Positions 18,571 through 27,158 of a DNA stretch of 64,000 nt are shown piece by piece; position 1 is the stretch's first letter; each line of letters begins with the position of its first letter. Made by a program: the position numbers and the translations under genes. Under the pieces are notes generated by a model. It ran no database searches and was not told the origin of the DNA. It saw only the letters and a program-made list of their open reading frames with translations. Location of the stretch: the NCBI GenBank assembly GCA_001404055.1, contig CXTY01000017.1, positions 62,151 to 126,150 of the forward strand, in the 5' to 3' direction. The DNA comes from Roseibium album (GTDB lineage Bacteria > Pseudomonadota > Alphaproteobacteria > Rhizobiales > Stappiaceae).

Positions 18571-21362
18571 GCTGCAGCTCCCATTTCACCAGAAAAGACA
18601 TCTTTCAGGGCGGCGATCAAGCCGGGACGGTCAAACTTCGCCACATAGTCATCGAACCCTGCCTGTCGGCCACGTTCGATCGATGCCGGCGTTACCATTG
18701 ACGACAATGCCAGTATCGGAATGTCACGGAAGCGCGGGTCACGGCGCAGCGATTCGCAGAACTCGAAACCGTTGATTTCCGGCATTTCGATGTCACTGAC
18801 AACCGCATGGAACTTGTCGCCATTTTCCAGAAGTTCAAAGGCCTGGGACGGTCCGACACAGGTCGTCACGTCGTATCCAGCTGCCTTGAGTACTGGTGTC
18901 AGCATATTCCGGAAGAAGGAACTGTCGTCGACGAAGAGAACTTTCTTCGTCAGCGCTTCAATGTCCATTTCCTTACGCATGAACCAGTCTTCAAAGGCCT
19001 GAGGCAAGTAGTAGCCAAGGTCGATGATTTCAGTTGCGCGTTCTTTGACAACCGCGGAACCGAGAACACCTGGCCGCTCCGAGCCGACTTCGATATTCAT
19101 GCGATCTTCGACGATATCGACGATTTCCTCGACGACGAGCCCCATAGAGCGCCCCGCGTCGGAGAAGACCAGCATCGGCTGCGTGCCTTCGCTCCTGTGG
19201 CTATCGCCTTCGTTAACATAGACCAGTGGCATGAGGGCGCCACGATACTGGACAAGATCGCGGCCGTTGGACCGTTCGATCTTCGACACCTCGAATTCTT
19301 CGAGACGCGTAACCAGCGATAGTGGGACTGCCTTGGGTTCTGGCGCGCCAGTCCGGAAGAGCAGAAGCGAGATCGAGCTCTGGTTAGTAATAGCCTTGCT
19401 CCGCAAATCTTCGTGCTCATCTTCCTGAGATTCGGCAACAGAGCTGGATGCGTAACTGGCCATCGCACCGGCGATTCCATTCGGATCAATAATCATGATC
19501 ACGGAACCATCGCCCAAAATGGTGTTGCCGGAGAACATCTCGAGATTACGCAACATGGTCGACATTGGTTTGACAACAATTTCTTCCGTGTGGAAGACAC
19601 CGTCGACAACAACGCCAAATGTCTGGCTACCGACTTGCATCACGACAATAAAGCCGTTGTCAGAGTCGATTGCCTTTTCGACATCCTCACCTTCATAGAT
19701 GCCAAGCAACTGGGAAAGGTGCACAAGAGGCAGCAACTTGTTACGCAAGCGCAGTACCGGCGTGTCCTTGATCCGCTCAATGCGGTGTTCCGAATTGGTC
19801 TGCACGCGAACAAGTTCGACCACAGACAATTGCGGTATGGCAAAGCGGTCGCCGCTCGCTTCGACAATCAGCGTCGAAACAATAGCAAGGGTCAGCGGGA
19901 TCTTGATGATAAAGCTGGAGCCCTTGCCCTGTATCGAGCGCAGGTCAACCGTTCCACCAATCAGTTCGATGTTGTTGCGGACAACGTCCATGCCAACACC
20001 GCGTCCTGAAACACTGGTGACCGCGGCAGCCGTTGAGAAACCCGCTGCAAAGATGAACTTGTGGATCTGAGAATCCGTCATCTTGTCGACATCGGCTTCC
20101 GTGGCGAGGCCACGTTCCACAATCTTCGACTTTACTCTATCGACATCAATGCCTGCGCCATCATCTCGAACTTCGATGATGATGTGGCCGCCTTCGTGAT
20201 AAGCGGCAAGGGTAATGATGCCTTTTTCAGGCTTGCCGGCTGCGCGGCGTGCTTCCGGAAGCTCCAAACCGTGGTCGGCAGAGTTGCGAACCATGTGTGT
20301 CAGCGGATCCTTGATCATCTCAAGAACCTGACGGTCCAGCTCTGTGTCTGCACCGATCATTTCCAGATCGATAGGTTTCTCGAGTTCCTGGCTGAGATCA
20401 CGAACAATACGCGGCAGTTTCTGCCAGGCATTACCGATCGGCTGCATGCGTGTCGCCATGACACCTTCCTGCAGCTCGGCGGTCACATTCGACAGGCGCT
20501 GCAAGGGAACCTTGAATTCGCTGTCTTCGTGCCGGCGCACAATTTCCAATAGCTGGTTTCGCGTCAAAACCAACTCGGAAACCATGGTCATCAGGTGTTC
20601 CAGAGTGTCTACGGCGACGCGAATGCTCTGATTGGATACGCTACCACCGGAGGCCTTCTTTTCGGCACCGTCGCCACCCGATTTTTTCTTTTCGGGTTCT
20701 TTGGCTGCTGCTTTGGCTTCAACCTTTTCCGCTACAGGAGCAGGTGCAGGATCTTCGATCTCGTCAACTGCCTCGTCGTCGTCAACAACGACTGGCTCGG
20801 CAACCTCGACCTCAATTTCTGTCTCGCGGAATGCCCGCTCCAGTTCATCAAGGGAAACTTCACCCGGACGCAAAGGTCGCTCAATGGTCTGATCGGCCGC
20901 ATCAGTTTCCGGCGTAGCATCAACCTCAGCAACTGGCTCAGAAGCCTCATCCTCGGCGGCTCCGCCACCGGCCATCGCCTCATCGGCTTTGGCTGACATT
21001 ACTTCGAGCTTTCCAATGATCTCGCTATCATCACCCTGCGGCTCTTCACCTTCATTGGCTTCGAGTTCGTTCAGGATTTCCTTGATCTGATCGATCGAAA
21101 TCAAGATCAGAGAGACTGCATCCTGCGTGACAGGCGCGCCATCCCTGAATTTACCCATTAGGGTTTCTGCCGCGTGCGCTATTCCTTCAAGCCGGGGAAG
21201 GCCCAAAAAGCCACAGGTGCCTTTAATCGTATGCACCAGGCGGAAGATATTATCTAGAATAGTTGCGTTGTTGGGTTCTTGCTCGAATTTCACGAGTTCT
21301 ACGTCAACAACATCGAGACTTTCATTCGTCTCAGTAATGAATTCCCTGAGGAGGTCGTCCAT
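18567..21362 (-). CDS. cheA: Hybrid chemotaxis histidine kinase CheA with tandem CheW domains and a C-terminal receiver
   Basis: A 931-residue kinase that phosphorylates CheY and CheB. Domain order: HPt with His44 in RLVHTIKGTCGFLG (about 1-105); a long acidic Ala/Pro linker in place of a clear P2 CheY-binding domain (about 110-245); dimerisation helices (about 250-300); ATPase with HMVRNSADHGLE, DDGAGID and GRGVGMDVV (about 300-480); CheW-like domain (about 485-630); a second, diverged CheW-like domain (about 650-785); and a receiver (about 800-925) with VLFVDDSSFFR and acceptor Asp in AVVSDIEMPEINGFEF. E. coli CheA has 654 residues and lacks the last two domains. First gene of the che operon. 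Confidence 0.95.
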   Translation of the reverse strand: MDDLLREFITETNESLDVVDVELVKFEQEPNNATILDNIFRLVHTIKGTCGFLGLPRLEGIAHAAETLMGKFRDGAPVTQDAVSLILISIDQIKEILNELEANEGEEPQGDDSEIIGKLEVMSAKADEAMAGGGAAEDEASEPVAEVDATPETDAADQTIERPLRPGEVSLDELERAFRETEIEVEVAEPVVVDDDEAVDEIEDPAPAPVAEKVEAKAAAKEPEKKKSGGDGAEKKASGGSVSNQSIRVAVDTLEHLMTMVSELVLTRNQLLEIVRRHEDSEFKVPLQRLSNVTAELQEGVMATRMQPIGNAWQKLPRIVRDLSQELEKPIDLEMIGADTELDRQVLEMIKDPLTHMVRNSADHGLELPEARRAAGKPEKGIITLAAYHEGGHIIIEVRDDGAGIDVDRVKSKIVERGLATEADVDKMTDSQIHKFIFAAGFSTAAAVTSVSGRGVGMDVVRNNIELIGGTVDLRSIQGKGSSFIIKIPLTLAIVSTLIVEASGDRFAIPQLSVVELVRVQTNSEHRIERIKDTPVLRLRNKLLPLVHLSQLLGIYEGEDVEKAIDSDNGFIVVMQVGSQTFGVVVDGVFHTEEIVVKPMSTMLRNLEMFSGNTILGDGSVIMIIDPNGIAGAMASYASSSVAESQEDEHEDLRSKAITNQSSISLLLFRTGAPEPKAVPLSLVTRLEEFEVSKIERSNGRDLVQYRGALMPLVYVNEGDSHRSEGTQPMLVFSDAGRSMGLVVEEIVDIVEDRMNIEVGSERPGVLGSAVVKERATEIIDLGYYLPQAFEDWFMRKEMDIEALTKKVLFVDDSSFFRNMLTPVLKAAGYDVTTCVGPSQAFELLENGDKFHAVVSDIEMPEINGFEFCESLRRDPRFRDIPILALSSMVTPASIERGRQAGFDDYVAKFDRPGLIAALKDVFSGEMGAAA

Positions 21363-21495
21363 GGCCTGCTCTCACCCGACTTGTTACTGGTTCCGCATCC
21401 CGTTCAGGATGTCTGGACCGAAAGTCCATTGAGAGAAGGTTGACGGCAAACAGTTAAGATACGCTGAAACCGTCAGAGACTTTTATTTAAGTATT

Positions 21496-22140
21496 TTAGA
21501 CTGTCGGAAGCGCTGTAATTTTTACCAAGTCTTCTTGTTTATCTATCGCCAAGACCATTTTGGATTCACGCGCAAGCAATAAAGTGTAGATGGGCTGCAC
21601 AGAGTGTCCATCAACCCTCTCCGGCTCTTCTCCGCCAAGGGTTTCCTTCATTCCGAGAGGAATTCGCGGATTGAGACCACTGGCAAGCAAGGTGAAGGAA
21701 GGAGAATGTGGATCACCTTCCATTTCAACTTTTATTTCGCCACCCCGAGGAATGCATTGATTAGCAATAAGAATCAAATTTAGTAGAAGTTTTACGTAGT
21801 TTTTCGGCATCAAATGCCGAGTGAGTTGCCAATTTAAATCGGATTTTTCGTTTTCCATAAACCCTGTGGCAACCACTTGAGCATCGCCCAGATCAATTTC
21901 TGCACCTGCTGACCCCGCAGCTCCAAATGCCAGACGGGCAAACTGAAGTTTCGCGGAAGCCTGGCGTGCGCTTTTTCGAATAAGGTCCATCGCGAACTCG
22001 CGCATGTCCTCAGAACCTTCTTCGTCCAGAACTTCCAGGCCATTGGTTATCGCACCCACCGGGCTGATGATGTCGTGACAGACACGGCTGGCCACCAAGG
22101 CGGCAAGATCCATTGACGAAAGCTCTTTGAGTGCGGACAT
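21496..22140 (-). CDS. chpT: Histidine phosphotransferase ChpT
   Basis: A 214-residue phosphotransferase that relays phosphate from the hybrid kinase CckA to CtrA and CpdR. The N-terminal dimerisation helix carries His22 in VASRVCHDIISPVGAI. The C-terminal half resembles a degenerate ATPase domain without nucleotide-binding boxes, as in Caulobacter and Brucella ChpT. It lies 133 bases upstream of cheA on the same strand and 9 kb from ctrA. CckA itself is not in this window. Confidence 0.93.
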   Translation of the reverse strand: MSALKELSSMDLAALVASRVCHDIISPVGAITNGLEVLDEEGSEDMREFAMDLIRKSARQASAKLQFARLAFGAAGSAGAEIDLGDAQVVATGFMENEKSDLNWQLTRHLMPKNYVKLLLNLILIANQCIPRGGEIKVEMEGDPHSPSFTLLASGLNPRIPLGMKETLGGEEPERVDGHSVQPIYTLLLARESKMVLAIDKQEDLVKITALPTV

Positions 22141-22317
22141 GACGTTGTAAAGCTCTGTTTGAGGGTCTCAACTAGGGACTGATTCGCTATATTCTGCCAA
22201 GAGTTACACATCCCGAAAGCCGCTGCCAAGGTAGAGCAACCGCGCATTTCAGGTCATCCAAATGAAAATTTCAGGAAAGAAGTGTCTGAAAAGCCCGCAT
22301 CGCGTCAAGGTTTTCAC

Positions 22318-22803
22318 CTAGCGTCCGGGGACGCAACCGATCTTGGAAGCATTTTCGTGAGCATTTTCCAAAAGATGCGACGCATTGACGATGAACAAAA
22401 ACCGATTGACCACGGAATGAAAGAATACAAGGCGTCCCTCGACGACAGCATAGATGAACGGACTTCCTGCGGTCGCAAAACCTTCAGATAGTGCATATCC
22501 CCCGCAACCCGCGAAAAGCGGCGCATAGGCTTCTGGATGCCGCTTGAAGGCCTCCTTGTTGCCCTCGTTGACAAAAATCCATTCCGATCCACCCCAATAG
22601 TACTCATGTTTGCGGTCTCCCTTCCGGGGATATCCGTCAACAAAGAAGCTCACTGGGTCATGGCCACCTATGGCGTAACCGGTAATTGGATCAGGCACGA
22701 ACAGCTTCGGTCGTGCAGCGCCAACTCCAGCAAAAATGCAAAGGAGAAAGATCAATACGAGAGAAAGACACATCCATGTCTTTTTTTCAGGCCAGCTTTC
22801 CAT
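22318..22803 (-). CDS. YHS domain protein, membrane-anchored
   Basis: A 161-residue protein with an N-terminal hydrophobic helix (about 12-30), either a signal peptide or an anchor. A YHS-type domain follows: GYAIGGHDPVSFFVDGYP, then EYYWGGSEWIFVNEGNKEAF and YAPLFAGCGGYALSEGF. YHS domains often bind metals, but I cannot assign a function here. It is read away from eipA, with a 123-base divergent region between them. Start at the ATG at 22803; no strong ribosome binding site was seen. Confidence 0.78.
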   Translation of the reverse strand: MESWPEKKTWMCLSLVLIFLLCIFAGVGAARPKLFVPDPITGYAIGGHDPVSFFVDGYPRKGDRKHEYYWGGSEWIFVNEGNKEAFKRHPEAYAPLFAGCGGYALSEGFATAGSPFIYAVVEGRLVFFHSVVNRFLFIVNASHLLENAHENASKIGCVPGR

Positions 22804-22926
22804 CGATTCGGCTTATGTAAGATGCATGTCCATGCGAATCAGCATGATGGGTTTGGAGTTTAGCATCGCGGTTTGATGGGACAGCAACAATACGCCGCAA
22901 CAGGCTAGTTACGAGGAGTTTTTTGA

Positions 22927-23532
22927 ATGGCACAAAGAACCTGGCGGGTGGCGGCCCTGATTCACGCCGCTGTTTTTTGCTTTTTTTTAATTGCCGCAGC
23001 TAACCCCTCTTTCGCCCAGTCCTCCGGAAGTGAACCCATTCAGCCTGGCGATACTTACGGCGAAGACGAGATCGTAAAAACCGGCCACCAGTTTTTTGGC
23101 TCGGTCTCCGGTGGCCTGGCGTCCGTTGTCGAACGTGCCTTTTCACGCTATGGCGAACCCAACGGCTACATCCTGGGAGAAGAGGGCTCCGGTGCTTTTG
23201 TTGCAGGGGCACGATATGGCGAGGGCCATCTTTTTACGCGCAACGCCGGAAACCATAAAATATTCTGGCAGGGACCGTCCGTTGGCTGGGACTTCGGTGC
23301 CGATGGCGCAAGGGTGATGATGCTTATCTACAATCTCCCTTCCGTGAATTCGATTCATTCCCGCTTTGCAGGCGTCAATGGATCAGCTTATCTGGTAGGC
23401 GGTGTCGGCATGACGGTACTTTTGCAGAATGAGATTGTACTTGTTCCCGTGAAAGCCGGTGTTGGTGCCCGCCTCGGCCTTAACCTGGGTTATCTGAAAT
23501 TCACCGAAAAACCGACCTGGAACCCATTTTGA
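22927..23532 (+). CDS. eipA: EipA-like periplasmic envelope protein (DUF1134)
   Basis: A 201-residue protein with a signal peptide ending NPSFAQ. The mature part matches DUF1134: GDTYGEDEIVKTGHQFFGSV, GYILGEEGSGAFVAGARYG and GVGMTVLLQNEIVLVPV, ending NLGYLKFTEKPTWNPF. In Brucella the DUF1134 protein EipA is a periplasmic small-barrel protein needed for envelope integrity and is controlled by CtrA. Its nearness to chpT is suggestive. I see no clear CtrA site in the 123 bases upstream. The start is supported by CGAGGAG at 22912-22918. Confidence 0.85.
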   Translation: MAQRTWRVAALIHAAVFCFFLIAAANPSFAQSSGSEPIQPGDTYGEDEIVKTGHQFFGSVSGGLASVVERAFSRYGEPNGYILGEEGSGAFVAGARYGEGHLFTRNAGNHKIFWQGPSVGWDFGADGARVMMLIYNLPSVNSIHSRFAGVNGSAYLVGGVGMTVLLQNEIVLVPVKAGVGARLGLNLGYLKFTEKPTWNPF

Positions 23533-23655
23533 TCACAAAATGACTCTTTCAGCTGCGTTAAAAGGTTTTATACGCTGATCTGAGTACTCTTGGCGTCAGC
23601 CTTTGCGTCGTCTAATGATGTTTATGACGCTAGGAGAAGTGAGCGGGAGCCAAAT

Positions 23656-24990
23656 GTGATTGAAGCAGTGATGTATGTGGCACTGGGATTTTGCACGGCA
23701 GGCCTGATCGGCCTGGCAATCCTGCCTGCATTTTATCGCCGCGCAGCCCGTCTCACCGAAGAGGCTCTGCGAGCCGTTAATCCGTCTAGTTACGCCGAAG
23801 TCAGAGCAGCTCAGGATCAAGCCCGGGCGCGACACGCGGTTGAGCTGAGAAGGGTTGAGCGCCAGCTTGAGAGCGAGCGGGATAAAGCGGCCAAATTTCA
23901 TCTTGATGCATCCAGTCTCAAGCAGGAAATCGCCGGACTGAACAAGATACATGAAAAAAAGATTTCAGATCTGGAAGCCAAGATTGCGGAACAGGTGAGC
24001 GATCAGCAAGCCGTCGACTTGCTGTCTACCGAAGTCAATTCCCTGAAACAAAAACTCTCCGAAGCCGAAAAGGCCCTGGCGCAAAGTTGGGCGGAATCAG
24101 CGGACGATCTGACAAACGCCAAGCAAACAGCAGCGCCAAAGGACGATACCGGCTGGTTACCCGCGACCGACACGATGGCGTTGGCAACCATCACCGGCCT
24201 CGAAGCCGAAGCCGCGACATTGAAAGCCAGATTGGCCAAGTACGAACCTGTCGTCGCAGCGGAAATCGAAGCATCGCTTGAGGAAACAGCCAGAAGTCAA
24301 CTTGCCAAACAGGAAGCCCAGTTGGTCGAGATAGAGTCCAAGTACGTCACAGCACAAGCAGAAGTAACCCGGCTCTCGCTGTTGCTTGAAACCGCTAATC
24401 TCGAGGAAACCGGGCGACAGGGACACTTGAACGAGCGATTTGAAGAACTCGCGAGTGACAACGCCCAACATATCGAAGACCTGGAAATCAAGGAGCGCAC
24501 CTTGGAGCGCCTGACCGGTCAGGTTCAAAAGCTGCAGAAAGATTTGGCAGAAACGCCACAGCTGATGGAAATTCGCAAGGAACTTCTTGGTTTGACCGCC
24601 AGGATATCCAAGGCCAAGAGCATTTCGATCTCTGTGAAGGGTACAAACAAGGCAGCACCATCGGTGTCTGTAAAACCCGGCATGAAAGCGACCGCAAAGC
24701 GAGCGCGACGCCCAGCTGCCGTAAATCGACCCAAACGCCCTGCCGCGGACGTGAACCAAGTGCAGTCCAATAAAGTCGGTTCTGACTTGCCGAGTGGTAA
24801 ATCCACAGACATCGCCACCGCTGCAGAAGCCCTGGTAAGCCGTATCGTTGCCTCCAATCGGAGTCAGGAAAAATCCAAAAGAAAAGAAAAGACCGTCGTC
24901 GCGGCCAAGTCACAGATTGAATCGGCACAGGAGACTGCCGTATCGGTGAAACCGGGTACCACAAAACAAAATAATAAAGATGTGGCTTAA
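23656..24990 (+). CDS. Membrane-anchored coiled-coil protein, conserved in alphaproteobacteria
   Basis: A 444-residue protein with one N-terminal membrane helix (MYVALGFCTAGLIGLAILP), then long heptad coiled coil (about 45-330) and a basic, Ala/Lys/Pro-rich tail. I choose the GTG at 23656 because GGGAG lies six bases upstream and the product then begins MIEAVMYVALGF, a start I recall from rhizobial relatives; a TTG 66 bases upstream is possible. It lies 123 bases after eipA on the same strand. The function is unknown; the plan suggests a cell-envelope or spatial organiser, which is inference. Confidence 0.8.
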   Translation: MIEAVMYVALGFCTAGLIGLAILPAFYRRAARLTEEALRAVNPSSYAEVRAAQDQARARHAVELRRVERQLESERDKAAKFHLDASSLKQEIAGLNKIHEKKISDLEAKIAEQVSDQQAVDLLSTEVNSLKQKLSEAEKALAQSWAESADDLTNAKQTAAPKDDTGWLPATDTMALATITGLEAEAATLKARLAKYEPVVAAEIEASLEETARSQLAKQEAQLVEIESKYVTAQAEVTRLSLLLETANLEETGRQGHLNERFEELASDNAQHIEDLEIKERTLERLTGQVQKLQKDLAETPQLMEIRKELLGLTARISKAKSISISVKGTNKAAPSVSVKPGMKATAKRARRPAAVNRPKRPAADVNQVQSNKVGSDLPSGKSTDIATAAEALVSRIVASNRSQEKSKRKEKTVVAAKSQIESAQETAVSVKPGTTKQNNKDVA

Positions 24991-25085
24991 TCTGGTTTAT
25001 ACGGCACGTTCATCAAGGGTTTGAATCCAGGAACGAACCCACATTAAGAGATTGAAATAGCAGACATCTGGGGAGTTTGCGGCAA

Positions 25086-25859
25086 ATGTTGATCGAACGT
25101 CATAATGCTATCCTTGAACTGGCCCGCCAAATGGGGCGGGTCAGCGTCGATGATCTGGCTAGACGTTTCGATGTCAGCCCGCAAACCATCCGCAAGGACC
25201 TGAACGAGCTATGTGAGCGGCGGCTGTTGGCCAGAACCCATGGCGGCGCTCTGCTCTCGTCGGGAATTGAAAATGTCGGCTACGAGGCCCGCAGGATCAT
25301 CTCCAGCAAGGAAAAGGCGGACATCGGAGAAAGCGTCGCTGCCCTCATCCCGGACAATGCATCAATTTTCATAAACATCGGCACCACGACAGAGGCCGTT
25401 GCGCAGGCTCTCCTTCAGCATCGCGGTCTTATGGTGATCACCAACAACATCAACGTTGCCAGCCTCATGCGAGGTTATTCGCAGATCGAAGTTGTTATCG
25501 CAGGCGGCGTTCTGCGTCATTCTGATGGCGGCATTGTCGGCGAAGCGGCAGTTGACTTCATGCGCCAGTTCAAAGTCGATTTCGCTGTCATTGGTGCATC
25601 GGCCATTGATCCGGATGGATCGCTTCTCGACTATGATTATCGCGAAGTGAAAGTCACGAAAACAATCATGGACAACGCCCGACACGTAATTCTGGCGGCT
25701 GACAGCACAAAATTTGAAAGAACGGCACCTGTCCGGGTTGGTCACCTGTCTCAGGTCAGCACCTTTGTGACCGACCAGTGCCCTAATCCGAATTTTCCGA
25801 AAATTGCAGCCGAAGCAGAAGTGAAACTCATCGAGACTGGCCTTGCAGTCGCTGACTGA
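25086..25859 (+). CDS. glpR: DeoR-family glycerol-3-phosphate regulon repressor (GlpR-like)
   Basis: A 257-residue DeoR-family regulator. It has an N-terminal helix-turn-helix (VSVDDLARRFDVSPQTIRKDL) and a sugar-phosphate sensing domain with INIGTTTEAVAQALL, VITNNINVASL and IVGEAAVDFMRQF. The sequence resembles GlpR closely, including MLIERHNAILELAR at the start. I take the ATG at 25086, with GGGGAG ten bases upstream, rather than the TTG at 25077. It likely represses glpD-glpK, about 20 kb away, releasing on glycerol 3-phosphate. The assignment to GlpR over other DeoR proteins is probable, not certain. Confidence 0.85.
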   Translation: MLIERHNAILELARQMGRVSVDDLARRFDVSPQTIRKDLNELCERRLLARTHGGALLSSGIENVGYEARRIISSKEKADIGESVAALIPDNASIFINIGTTTEAVAQALLQHRGLMVITNNINVASLMRGYSQIEVVIAGGVLRHSDGGIVGEAAVDFMRQFKVDFAVIGASAIDPDGSLLDYDYREVKVTKTIMDNARHVILAADSTKFERTAPVRVGHLSQVSTFVTDQCPNPNFPKIAAEAEVKLIETGLAVAD

Positions 25860-25986
25860 CAAGCTCGGGCCTATCAGCGACAGAGCGATCATCCACAGCG
25901 AAGGCGAATAACCGCGCCAAGAAATTGTAGTTCCGTGCGAACGCCTTCGGCCGCAGACACAGACCCAAAATCAAGTTTCAGAGAAA

Positions 25987-26388
25987 TCAATTGAGCAAGC
26001 TTTGCAAGCGCTGAAGCCGACTTGATATCTCTTTTTCTTTTGCCTGCGCCAGCGTCCCACCACCGAACATCAAACCCAAACAGATAAAGTACCAACGAAA
26101 GAACCACGGAACGAGGAAAACCATCCCGCCGAACCCCAATACAAACTGTATGGCTTTTCCAAAAATACCCAAATTTTCGAGTAGCAAGGTAAGCGGAATG
26201 CCAAACAGGAGCGCTGGGAGGAAAAACCATATCCAGAGTGTTCCGAAAACGAAGAGCGAAAGTATGGGAAATTTCTCTGTATTTCTTAGCACCCACGCCT
26301 CATGAAGCGTGAACCGTAAGCGCAACGAGAGAAATACTCGTTCGAAAAGTGAATGGCGGCGGGTAGAGGCTTTGTTAGTTTCTGTCAT
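25987..26388 (-). CDS. Hypothetical membrane protein
   Basis: A possible 133-residue protein beginning MTETNKAST. It has a basic N-terminal third and two long hydrophobic segments (about 45-70 and 78-112) separated by a glycine-containing turn, with a charged, helical C-terminus. I do not recognise the family. The ribosome binding site is weak; an upstream ATG at 26502 would add 38 unconvincing residues. It lies between glpR and tRNA-Glu. The coherent hydrophobic pattern supports a real gene, but only moderately. Confidence 0.55.
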   Translation of the reverse strand: MTETNKASTRRHSLFERVFLSLRLRFTLHEAWVLRNTEKFPILSLFVFGTLWIWFFLPALLFGIPLTLLLENLGIFGKAIQFVLGFGGMVFLVPWFFRWYFICLGLMFGGGTLAQAKEKEISSRLQRLQSLLN

Positions 26389-26614
26389 GTGGCCCAGTTT
26401 TGTTTCTTGGCCCAACAGGTAGCGCAAATTTCTTTGATGGTCAGCAGTTTCTCTCGATATCCCGCATAGAGTTCTAAGCGATGTTGAGACGCACCTTTGC
26501 AAAAGACACTTGAAAAAACCCAGAAATCAAAAGCCCAATGATCGAGACAGCAACAATCATTGCGCATTGCTTGGCTACAAGTCGCTTTGGAAGTCCGAAT
26601 AGTCGAGGAAAAGT

Positions 26615-26690
26615 TGGTACGCCCAACGGGACTCGAACCCGTGTTTCCGCCGTGAAAGGGCAGCGTCCTAGACCGCTAGACGATGGGCGC
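26615..26690 (-). tRNA. tRNA-Glu (anticodon TTC)
   Basis: A 76-base cloverleaf on the minus strand, including an encoded CCA end. The acceptor stem is GCGCCCA with TGGGCGT; the anticodon stem CTGCC/GGCGG holds the loop CTTTCAC, giving anticodon TTC for glutamate; the T-arm carries GGTTCGAGTCC. It stands alone, not in an rRNA operon. Confidence 0.97.
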
Positions 26691-26801
26691 GCGGGGCTTT
26701 GAGGCAACAGCCTTAAGCCAAGGTCCGTGCGTATAAGGCTGCACGACAAAAGACGCAACCCCCTTTACTCATTTTTTTGACACATGCCTGTTCAAAACCC
26801 T

Positions 26802-27158
26802 TTAGCGGGCAACGAACTGGGTTTTGCCGAGCAGATTTCCAGTCGCCGGGTCAATGCGCAAGAGAGCCGTTTCGTTGCCTTCTCGCACCAAAACAAACAT
26901 TATTCCGTCTGTCAGCGAGGCCTGCAGAACCTCTGCACCCGCACCCACAGCAACCGTTGCCGCAAACGCCGCATCTGACGGTTCAGCCTTATTAGTGTTG
27001 ATCTTATAGAAAATTGCTGCAAAGACAGCGATTAAACCGGCAAACATGACCAGGGACGAACCAAGCAGCAAACGTTTCAGTTTTGCCTGAATACGTAGAG
27101 CAGCAGGATCGAGCGGAGCATCTTCCGGACCCTCGTCCCGAAAATCAGGTTGTGACAT
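26802..27158 (-). CDS. Conserved hypothetical single-pass membrane protein
   Basis: About 118 residues from the ATG at 27158. A charged cytoplasmic start (MSQPDFRDEGPEDAPLDPAA) precedes one membrane helix (LLLGSSLVMFAGLIAVFAAI) and a small outside domain (about 50-118) that ends RIDPATGNLLGKTQFVAR. The plan matches short alphaproteobacterial proteins often annotated only as hypothetical. Its start codon overlaps the start codon of rluD on the opposite strand by two bases. No strong ribosome binding site is visible. A longer start at 27206 would overlap rluD coding sequence. Confidence 0.65.
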   Translation of the reverse strand: MSQPDFRDEGPEDAPLDPAALRIQAKLKRLLLGSSLVMFAGLIAVFAAIFYKINTNKAEPSDAAFAATVAVGAGAEVLQASLTDGIMFVLVREGNETALLRIDPATGNLLGKTQFVAR

